Assembly: GCF_963675165.1 (NCBI RefSeq)
Contig: NC_087378.1
Location: 6,257,205 to 6,321,204, forward strand
Direction: 5' to 3'
From: Halichondria panicea
Lineage: Eukaryota > Porifera > Demospongiae > Suberitida > Halichondriidae
Length of the DNA: 64,000 bases
Part shown: positions 10,422-21,200 of the stretch, in pieces
How positions within the stretch are numbered: the first letter of the stretch is position 1
Layout: each line of letters starts with the position of its first letter
Made by a program: the position numbers and the translations under genes
The notes under the pieces: model-generated
The model's database searches: none
Told to the model about the DNA's origin: nothing
Seen by the model: the letters and a program-made list of their open reading frames with translations, nothing else

Positions 10422-12596
10422 TCAAGGGAGAGCTAAGCTTGGGCGTTGAGTTGGGAAGAAGTTGATTGCTCGGGGTCTGTCTCCATTCTCCTTGATGAAG
10501 CAGCGATGGTTCTGTGTACCAGGGGCAGAGTGAATGGTAGCCCAGCAGTGCTCGCAGTAGTAGCGTAGACAGTGAATATTCCCACAGAAGTAAGGAGCAT
10601 AGCGACCGTTACAGTGGACTCCATGACATTCATCGCACATCTGGTCGTCAAGTACGTATGGCTTGACCTCAACCTGCATAGACACAAATATGTGTATCTA
10701 AGATATTAAGCCAAAGGTCCATGCATTGAACTCCAATGTACACATACCTTTTTGTCAATGTCTCCATAGGTGACTTGAAGAAATCGGCAGGAAACTGCAC
10801 TCATAAAGCTCACTCTAGAACTGAAGGTAACTCGACCAGCCCCTGAAAAGGAAAAAATCATACGCATAATCTACAAGTACATGCGTACATTGACAATCTT
10901 GTAGTTTGTCTTAACATTTGATCTTTCACACGAATGTAGATAAGCAAATAAACATTCACATGCCTTTTGGGTACTTGAGCTCAGGGTCACAGTCAATCCC
11001 AGCATAGCACACATTGCCGTATCTCGAGTTGAAGATATCACCCAGCTCGGCTGCTTTCAAGGGCCTCGGAACACCTCCAATGAAAATGGTCTTGCGTGGA
11101 TCAATTGGCTGAGTGTGATCCATGATGTAGTCACTGTCAGAAAGATTCCAGGGGCGAATCTGAACCTGCACAATTAATGATAATTATACAGTAACCGTTC
11201 AGTTACCAGGTGCTTACTTTCTTGTTGCTTTGTGTAACACTAGAAACAAAAGTGAATAGTTTGTCCTCTTCAGACATGCAGTGGTCCACCAGTCTATGCA
11301 CAGCTACCTCATCACGAAAAAGCAAGAAGGCATAACCTGGAATAATAATATTAGATAAACAATAACAAAGTATGTACAGACCATGCCTCATTAAGTTTAG
11401 GAGTAAATACTTGTGAAATTCATGTAAATGTCATGTAACTACTGATGGCTAATCAGACGCAATTTTGAAACCTCAGCTAGTTCGGAAAAGCCTCTATTAT
11501 TTGTTTTATGGTAAGCAGCCAATGCAATGTTACCTTTGGGTGGGAAATACGCCTTGGACTGTGCTTTGTGGGGCCAATCGACTGTGAGGGGTCCATATCG
11601 AGTGAACTGCTCCCTGATCTCATCTGAAGATAGAGAAGATTGATGACAAGTTTTAAAACACCATAATGCCACGCACAGCAACTTTATCTGTAGCGTTCCT
11701 AGAGATATCTACAGTACAGCACAGGCATGCTACTATAACTTTCAAGGCCTTGTTTTCACATGAAGAGAAATGTACGCACCTTGGTCAATGTCAGGAGGTA
11801 GTCCACCCACAAACACTTTTCTGGAATAGGTCTCGGCTGGTAGAGCTCCGCTGGTGGGGAGAGTGGCAGATGAGCTGCTACTACGCGAGGCAAACAGAGT
11901 GGGACTCGAGCGCTGTCCAGCAACTCCAGCTGAGTCAGCACCCCTGGGAGTTGGTGATGGGCTGTGAGAGGTGCTTCTAGAACCACTGGAAAGACTGGTC
12001 TCATCAATTCCTGCATGAAAAACGTGTGTTGCTATAATTGCTTTTGTGTATTATAATTGTGCAAAATATGCTTACAGTGCAGTAGTATTTATTGCCCTAG
12101 AATTTTTAGGGGCTATTAGCAAATGCGGTATGTGGTTAGCAGCTAGTACTAGTATTAGTAAACAGAGATTATAGGCCTACCCCGGGAATAATGAGATGCA
12201 TGCTCCCGTCTGATTGTCGTGAATCTGCTGGGTTTTGGAAAGTCCATCCAGCTGAAATCAAGAGCAGCACTAAGGTGACTTGGAGTGGTCTCAAGAGGAC
12301 CTTGAGGCAGTAAATCTCCCATCACACGAACTCCAGAAGGCTGAAGAATAGATTTATATAAACCTTGCAGACATTTACACATTTACACAGCAACCAACCC
12401 AAATTTACTAGTCTAGCATGCAAGCATAAAGTACCTGCCAAATCTTCATGGAGGACTCCAGGGCAACATTGAGAGAATTCTTTGTAGTACATGTAGTTGT
12501 AGGGGAAGTACTTGCACCTGTGGATGCTTTGTCATCGGGGCAGCGAGGCTCAAAGGACATGGGCTCATCCGGGTGCATTGCAATATCAGCAGCCAT
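10422..12596 (-). CDS. CPEB-family translational regulator, copy B
   Basis: Eight exons: 12596-12435, 12340-12181, 12010-11780, 11623-11534, 11336-11218, 11165-10964, 10842-10748 and 10673-10422, giving 436 residues. RRM1 begins YSRKVFVGGLPPDIDQ and includes GYAFLLFRDE; RRM2 begins PRKTIFIGGVPRPLKAAEL. The ZZ module reads MCDECHGVHC then CLRYYCEHCWATIH, and the tail is ENGDRPRAINFF, as in CPEB2-4 proteins. The four exons covering the RRMs have exactly the lengths of those in copy A (90, 119, 202, 95), which marks the pair as an inverted local duplication. The N-terminus is short and Ser/Thr-rich. One intron, after the 11165-10964 exon, starts with GC instead of GT. The start was chosen at the first in-frame ATG; NT5C2 ends 290 bp upstream. 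Confidence 0.92.
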
Positions 12597-12885
12597 TCTG
12601 AAAAGACCTTGAGTAGCAGCTCCTAGCTAATTCTAACTCCTGGATGAAGACACAGCACAGTGTCACTGTTTAGGCAACTGGTTTAGGTTCAATGCAGAAG
12701 GGACTAAATGACAGTCGACCAAGACGACCATACAAAAATTGCAATTTGCGCATGCGCAAATTCAGTACAAACCATGAGTTTGATGTCACTGCAAACAGCT
12801 ATAATTATACACCCCATAAAAATTTACAGAACAACAACAGTATAATGTATAGCATTCCGGTTCCTAAAAATAACGTTCTGCCACT

Positions 12886-15800
12886 TCATTGCTTGCTTTG
12901 TGCCAACTCTCTCAGGGTATCAACTCGAGTATCAACTTCATCAAGATCAGTCTCAATAATGGACAACCCTCTCGCCAAGGCATGCTGTAACAATTCACAC
13001 AATCAGAACAATTTACATATTGTATGCACCCACTTTCTCAGTTTTTAAATGTGATGACTTGGCCAGCAGTTTGGCAGAGAGGTCAGGGGATAGGGGTCCC
13101 CTTGGGTCTGACGCAGAGCTTACTACACTCTCATGAGGCATCTGTAAGATTAAAAATAATTATAGTGTATAGAGGATAGACACCAACCAATTGATGAGGG
13201 GCAGTGAAGAGATAGTTGACAGGATAGTTGCCGAGGTTGAGGCAACTTGAGGCGTACAAATCAGCAAACCTAGTAGCTTGGTTACCAAAGTGAGTCTGAC
13301 GTGACCCTACAACCAGACAAGCACAGATCATGTTATAGAAGCTCTTGTGTTGATGATGCAATACACACACTCACCACATCTGAGCAAGCTCCCCAGCTGA
13401 CTAGGGTAACTGTCCTCCATTTCTTGGGCAGTTACCTAAGTAGGAGAATGGTACTATGAACATAATTGATATGAACACGTACAATATGTACATGTACTAG
13501 CTCTAGGAAGATGCACCTGGCTTAGGGCACCATAATATTATTTTTGAAGAGCTATAGTGCTATAATTATTGGCAAGAACAAATTATAAAGGTCACCCTTG
13601 GGCATACCAAAATTAGGAGGTGGCCCCTTAACAGGTGTCACAACACAAAAAATATGAAAATTTCCTCCCTACGAAAATAACCCGCTATATGTGAAGCGCA
13701 TATGTTAATGGGACTTGGCTGTATTATAGGGGGTGACCTTCAATTATTATGTATAGTGACAAAGTAGAAAAGCTTCAATGCACAATACATTTCGCACACG
13801 TACGTACCTTTATGGCCTTGCGAAGTGAATTTATGTCAGGCAGGCTGTTGAGTCCATCTTGCTTTCTGCAGGTGTTGCAATATTTATAATACACACAATG
13901 CTTGCAGACTCACTCGTTTGCCTGAGTGTACATCTCGGCCAGAATGAACACCAAGTTCTGAAGCCTGTTGAACAGCGCTGTGTATCATACCAATAGGATA
14001 TGATCATACTATGGATTTGTGATCAATTTGCATGGCTTACGCTGGCAATTCTCCCACACTCCCACTTCATCATTGAGTTCAGGCAAGACCAGAAAAGTCC
14101 TACAAATAGAGACAATTTAAGGTAAAGTACTACGAACATTAAAACTTGATGACTCAATACCCGGTAATGCTAAATATAATGAAGAGGAGCTTATAAATTA
14201 GAAAAAATGTGTGTAGAGTTGACGTTTTGTATTTGCAGAAGTACATGTATCCCTGACTACAGAAGGATCCAAAGCTTCACTGCAGCTTGAATCAGAGGAC
14301 AATCAGGACATACCTCCAAGCTTGCTCCTTCTTGGCTTTGATGACATCACCAAAGATGTGGTCCCCCACATAAAGTATCTCTTTCCCATGAGCCCCTGTG
14401 TACTTGCAGAAAGCATCCGAGGAACCTGTGTAGGACAAAATGAATTTTTACATACTTGTGAAGCAAAAATGTTAAATTGCAAAACGCATCACGTGTGTAA
14501 AACCTTGTTCTTGTATATTGTGTACAGCAACTACATGTACTGTTCCAGTGGGATGAATGTAAATTTACACGCTATTTATTTAGGTTTATTATTATGGACA
14601 TAATTTAAGTATTCAAGCGTTCAACCATAATACTCACAGTGCGTATACATGTACCTATTTCCAAAGATATAGTCAGTCTACAGCAGCCCTTGGGGGTCTA
14701 TAGCTAGCCTATAGAAGCTGCAGTGAAAACGTATCTATGCGAATATTTAGGGCCTCTACAAACCATACTGAGGAATTTCAACAGAGAGGCGGTCATACTA
14801 CTATATATTTACTATAATATATAAGAATGATCACCAGACGAACACATACCGCCGTTGTAGACTTTCCCCGGCTGCAGTGCACCAGAGAACACGCCCAGTC
14901 TGAGAGAGCCTGTCTCCTCATCCACCTCCCTCAACATGGAGCCCTCCTCAAAGAACAGTGGTTTCTTGGCATCCACTATGATGTAGTCAAAGTAAGACTT
15001 CCAACTTCTACACTTCTGTAAGTACAAGGATAGGCGTGTAAAATACATGACGTAATAATAAAACCGCTGGAGAAACACGGATGGTATCTCCGTTGCCAAT
15101 CCCTCTCTATTCAATATGGTTAATGTACCATATGTAACATGTATGTGTACTGTAACAACCTGTGACTATTCACACCACCTGTAATACAGTGACAGTACAG
15201 CAAAACTACGGTATGCAGTGCTGATTATGGACACTTTACCTCACTGGAAGGATCCTCCAGTAAGAAAGTCATCATTTCCTGCATAAAACATATATATACG
15301 CAATAAAAACATCCATCTATATGTACATTGCATTCTACAAGATATTGCGCAATGCAATTAGGTAACTACCTAGTGATGTATCAAGAGTATATAATAGAAA
15401 GAGAGTATTGAATGTAGGCATACTGTACATCAGATGTATGCGCGGAGATGGTAGATACAGGAAGTCACGTTTACATCTGATGCACAGTATGCCTACGTTC
15501 GATACTCTCTCTCTCTAATTGTATGTATGTACGCATGTATAAGCCATGTAGAATATTCTACTCCACCTCACAAATCCAACACAACATTTCTAAGGCTGTA
15601 CCTGGGTGTGTGTCCACCACTTACTATTCCACTGTCACACGATACTGTAAACTGATGCTTACCTTAGTGTAACTATATCCGCTGTTGGTGGCCACAAAAA
15701 TCTTCCTTCCACCTTGCCTTAGCCTACATTGATAGAAACCATAAGGCGTTGCACAGCAAAATGTGTGATCAAACTTACTTGTCTAAGAAAACTGGAAGCC

Positions 15801-18094
15801 TGGGGTCCTTATGCACATACTTTTCCAAGTTGGCCAGGACTCTCTCCTTGAAGCCACCCTATACAATTGTTCAAGGGCCCAGTAATTCATATTCTGAAAC
15901 TAAACAACTGAGCGCAAATTGGTATTATTATAGTGGGTTCCATTCTTTCTGGTATCTACAGTGCAAGCTAAAAGTAAAAGAAAAGGTACTCACATAGATG
16001 TGGACGTAATTCATGGCCTCTCGCACATCCTGCCAGATCATCTTGTAAGAGATGAACACATCACCAGACTTGACTCCACAGTAGCTCTCACTACCACTGG
16101 TCACACTAGGAAACATTCAACCAGTACCAATAGTGAGTTTTATACGAAATGTGTTTAGTTTCCATGAGGGCAGTATTTCGACAGGGTTTAGTATCTGCAT
16201 TGTTAATTTTGCATCCAACACAATGATATACATGTACCTGGCCTAACTGTTACAAAAACTTCAGTGCCTAAAGAGCCAGTCAGTTATCATAAGTATTGTG
16301 ATGGTCTAACTCACCACACATATTCCGGGTAGTTGTCAAATAAGTCTACCAGGCAGCTGAGAATGTATACCTCGGGAAGATTGTAGAGGGTGTACAAAAT
16401 AAAGATCCTCTCATCCATGGGCTGCAACGTTGTTTATTCAACAGTGATTCAACAGTGGTAGATAAAAAACAATAATTATTGTTAGCGTACCTGTACATAC
16501 TTGTTGGGATAGAACGATCGTATTTCTTTCCTGCAGTCAAATAAAACAAATGAAAAAGGCAGTCTAGTGGTTGCTAATTAACTAGCACTCACGGAGTCAA
16601 AGACTTGAATCCATGGAAACAAGACAGGATATTTCCAAACTGGTCCGCCTGTCAATTACATAGTCACACGTGCATGGAGAACTACGGAAATGGATCACAC
16701 TTACTTTTAGCAGATTGCCGTGGACTTTGTCAAAAAAGAGACCTCTGTTAATGAACAGCACGATTACTTCCAGGCACATAATTATTAGGGGCTCTAACAA
16801 TATAATGTTTACACGATGACACTACTTACGGGTGTAAGTGAAAGAGATCACAAAAATGAACATTAGGCAACCTATTTCTTTTTGGTGCTATAATTATACC
16901 AGGCAATGTATATTAATGCTTGAACATTACTGCAACATTAGTTCAACTTGTAAACTACGTTAACGCATACCTGAGAGGGAAAGTAGGATCATACTCTAGT
17001 TTCTTGAGTTCCTATGGAAGGTAGATCAGTGTAAACGTTTACTCTTCTGACTTAAAGTGATTAGCACCATGCATACCTGAGGGTAACCAATGGAGATGAG
17101 TCTGTCCAGAACCATATCAAACGCAAGCATCTCATTCTCAGGAGACTTGTATGCTGGGTATGGGTATACACACCATACTGTTAGGCTGGTAGAATATGAT
17201 TAGTATTCAATGGATGCTATATCCCCTTGGAGAAGATTAGGACAGTGGGATATTACAAACTACAGTACATGTTAGAATTGGGGACTGGAATGTAGTAGCT
17301 GTATGTTCAATGTGCGAAACTAGATACTATGTACTCAATAGAATGTCTGCAATAATTATAGTGGGAGAAAAAAGGTATTCTATAAGTGACCCAAAAAATG
17401 CTAAATGAAGTTCAATTCATTAATTCAATATGATTTTTCAGCATTATATGCCGATGGCAAGCCTGTAGAGACAGGTTACCATAATTAGCTTATACTAACA
17501 CATAATTCTAATACATAGTTATAGTTTACACTGGGCACTTGTTGCAGGGACATTTGAAGTGAAACGAGCAGGGATTATCAGAGTCAAAATGTAGCCGAAA
17601 TTGCAGCCACAGGAATTCCTGATTTGTTTCTTGATAGCTTTGCTCGAGAGTGAAGTATCTATCGAAGGTAGGCCATTCCAAAGCCTAGGTTGTTACGTAA
17701 GACGCCCACATATGTTCTTAAAGTAAGGTTGAAGATTTAGAATCCTTTTGTAATACAGTGCATATCACATTGAACTCACCAACCAGGGTGTAGTCCATGT
17801 CAAAACCAATGTACTTAATCCTGTCCATGCTCACACTCCTGTTAACAAACACTCTGTGTCGAAAAAGAGATGGTTTGTTAAAAGCTATAGTCCCGTTGTT
17901 TACGTGTGTATAGAAAATGTGTATTGCATAGACTACATACTAATGTACAGTTACATGTAACTAGCTGCACGTCTTTAAGAACCGTACTTTCTCTCTCTCT
18001 GTTTGTGACTGTGAGATACACTTCTTTTGAACTGCTTTTTCCTGTAATCTTCTACAAATGTTTGGAGTTGCTCATCAGTCATTCCTTCAGCCAT
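12886..18094 (-). CDS. NT5C2: Cytosolic purine 5'-nucleotidase (HAD superfamily)
   Basis: Twenty-one small exons join in frame from ATG at 18094 to TGA at 12886, giving about 559 residues (human NT5C2: 561). Exons, right to left: 18094-17988, 17853-17780, 17153-17077, 17011-16971, 16744-16705, 16648-16593, 16530-16491, 16421-16315, 16105-15994, 15858-15779, 15723-15663, 15278-15240, 15015-14850, 14425-14314, 14099-14041, 13977-13914, 13865-13808, 13435-13375, 13306-13188, 13141-13034 and 12984-12886. The catalytic HAD motif is IGFDMDYTL. Motif II is FVATNSGY, motif III spans DAKKPLFF, and motif IV is [14 protein letters not shown]. The family dephosphorylates IMP and GMP in the cytosol and balances purine pools. 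The acidic C-terminal tail of vertebrates is only weakly represented (TDLDEVD). It is divergent from CDC23. Confidence 0.95.
15391..15517. repeat. Long hairpin in an NT5C2 intron
   Basis: The left arm (about 15391-15438: agagagtattgaatgtaggc, atactgtacatcagatgta) is complementary to the right arm (about 15470-15517: tacatctgatgcacagtatg, cctacgttcgatactctct), with a 30-base loop. The arms differ at a few bases. This is most likely a small inverted-repeat element. Confidence 0.7.
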
Positions 18095-18254
18095 ATTGTC
18101 TTCAGTAAGTAGATGATTCAACAAAAGGTTTCTAGTTCTTTGTACGTACTTTTGTCAGAGAAATGCATTGAAGTTCACTTAGAGTAAACTGTATTGACGA
18201 CCATAATCACATGCTAACTGGAAAGAAGCTGTTCTTGTCTGCACCATTTGCATT
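18095..18254. promoter_or_regulatory. 160-bp divergent promoter region, NT5C2 / CDC23
   Basis: Only 160 bp separate the start codons of two housekeeping genes transcribed in opposite directions, so the region must serve both as promoter and as leader. No TATA box is obvious. Confidence 0.5.
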
Positions 18255-21200
18255 ATGACTGATCCAGCTAGCATGCAACAGACTGAAGCTGGCCTATCCC
18301 TGGCTGAACTCAAGGAGAGTCTCTTACTTTCTTATCTGCAGAGCTCTGAGAGGGGACTTGTGTACAGTGCCAACTGGTGTGTCACCTTTCTACCGTCTCC
18401 ATGCATTTGGGGTTTATGTTGTCCTGCTTATATGTAATGGTACTAGCTAGGCTAAATCGGTGATTAGAAACGATTTCTGAAAGCATTTTTGCATGTTATA
18501 ATTGTGGCCGTTAATTAATTATGGGAGTGAAACGATTGAGTAGCTATTCCATTCATGTTGTCCCTATGTATATACAGGGCGGTTGAGTTGGCCAACAGTA
18601 TTGAAGTCGATGGGGAGACCAGGTTGCCTCAGGTGCCCCACTCCCAGGCGTTTGCCGGAGAGTTTGCAATGTTCTCCATGGGGAAGTCCCTGTTTGACCT
18701 GAGGGAGTATCGCAGGGCAGCTCACTGGCTCAAGAATTGTAAATCAGATGAAGGGTTTTTTCTCAGATGCTACAGTCTCTATCTGGTACATAACACATTA
18801 TAATTGGTCTCAAATGCTAATCATATAGTCTACCCAACAGTCCTGGTGCTACAGACCAAGTGTGTATAATGCTCAATCCTAACCCAGGCTGGTGAGAAAG
18901 ACAGGGAAGACAATATGGTGGATGCATTAGGACCTGAAGACCTGGCCTCCATGCATAACGCAGAGCTTGTCCCCTTACGCAAAGAGCTCATCATAAGAGC
19001 CGAGAGCAATCCGTTGGATGGATTTGGATACTACTTGTTAGTTGTGTGACATCTGATCCTGCAGTGTATTCAAGCATTATTCCCACTAGTGAAGAGCACT
19101 AGGAACCGTAATCGTGAAACAGAGGGAGTATGTATAACAAACAACTATTTATTTTGCAGGCTTGGAGTTGTCTACAAGGAGATGAAGTTACCTGAAGAAG
19201 CTCGTAAGAATCTCATAAAGTCGGTCCATCTCACACCGCTGCTATGGGCCTCCTGGTATGAACTAGCCAAGCTGTGTGAGACTAGAGACATGGTGAGTTA
19301 TCTGGGGGAGATCTGGGGGAGATCTGGGGGTACATAATTATTATTTCCTACGTAATAGTACAAGCCTGTGGTTACAGTACACCTTGCGCAATAATGCTTG
19401 CCTCCTCTAGTATAGTAAATTTTGAGATCTTGCATGTGATCAGTGTCTTGTTTATTGAAGAATGTACCTGATAATATCTGGGACGCGCTGATAATGATTG
19501 TCCTTATTTCAGCGAGTCCACATTCAGAGGTTCCACTATTTTTCTATTTACTTCCTCCAAGATAGACAATGATATCTAGAAGACGCATAATATTATTACA
19601 TGGTCAGCTGGGTTATCTTCCATACATGCAGCTCTACAGTCTTGAAGTGCCCAATCACTGGCTGAGGGATTTCTTTTATGCTAAAGCCTCGTTAACTCTA
19701 CTCCTATCAAACGATGCTCTCTCATACTACACTAATCTGAGCACGGTAGGATTCTCACAGAGTCCGTACATCAACGCACAGCTGGCTCACGCCAACTACA
19801 ATCTAGAGAGTAAGTACTGTGCTACACACACACACACACACACAGAACACGTATCTCTTATTATACAGAATGTCTTTTTCGTCATAATAATAAATGTGCA
19901 TTTGTTTGACTCAATGGTATGCTTCAGCGGGCGAGGTTTCATCCAACCCATGCAGTTAGCCTTGTGCTGACTACCCCACCCCCTTCCAAATACACACACA
20001 CACTTATTTCTCGTACAGAATTTCGTTTGAGATATAGGCTGCACATTATTTTCAACCAATACAATTGTAGGACTTAATGCAAACTGCTAGGGATTTGCAT
20101 CAATTTTCTGCAGAATAATGGTTCCTTTCCTAGAGCCAATGATGTATGTATTTTGGATCATTTATAATTATTATTGGTGACGTGTGCAGATATTGCTGAA
20201 GCATCCTTCATGTTTGATGGTCTTAGGAAAGTGGACCCTTACCGACTCGACGATTTGGACACCTACTCCAATCTCCTCTTTGTAATGGTAAAGCTACTCT
20301 GCAATGTGTCCCTACTTTTAGCAGTTAATTTTGTGCAGCTGTCTAGGATTTTTAGCCCTATCTGCACGCATGTGTACAACTGGTACAAAAAGTACACAGT
20401 CTTAGTGACTTTTTCACATGACACCTATTTTCTGATAAGATTCTGTAAAAGATATGTACAAAAACATGACCACAATCTGTAAAAATTGTTTGTTAGGAGA
20501 ATCAGCCAGAACTGTCAAAACTTGCTCAAGATGTCATCAAAATTGACAAGTACCGATCTGAAACATGCTCCGTACTTGGAAACTTTTACGGTTTACGGGG
20601 TGATCATGACTTGGCAATTGTGTACTTTAGAAGAGCTGTTCGGCTGAACAAGAACGACCATCTGGCATGGATTCTCCTAGGACATGAGTATATAGAGAAA
20701 GCTAACTGCAATATGGCTATAGAGGCATACAGCAGAGCTCTAGGTGAGTGGACATACTTTGTTGTTTGTAGCCGCGGCAACTTAACAATGTGCTTATATT
20801 TATTATATATACGTAGTAGTCACAATTTTAGTCTACGAAAGCATGACATAATTATTATTGACTTTCATCTGTCAAAATATTTCCCGATCGCTGGGTACTC
20901 AAAGCTATATAGTCTCTACAGGCTCACGTTGTACAAGGTAACATTCCCACTATCATTTTGCATATTCTCCACAGAGGCAAACAAACATGATTTCCGTGGC
21001 TACTATGGACTGGGGCATACGTACGAAGTCCTCAACATGTCTTACTTTGCTCTCTACTACTACAAGCAGGCTCAAAGACTCAGGTGGGAGCAAGTTAATG
21101 TATGTTGTACTACGGGTAGATGTAAACTCTGTGGCAAGTTACATATCCTGTTATGTTTGTGTGATTGTAATTATCCATACTTTGTGTCGAAATGATACTA

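Noticed and set aside
14322..14603. 93-codon frame on + in NT5C2
   Set aside because: Overlaps the complement of the VGDHIFGD exon and then runs into intron; no independent support.
20611..21195. 194-codon continuous frame in CDC23
   Set aside because: Only the parts 20611-20743 and 20975-21083 are exons; the middle is an intron that happens to stay open.
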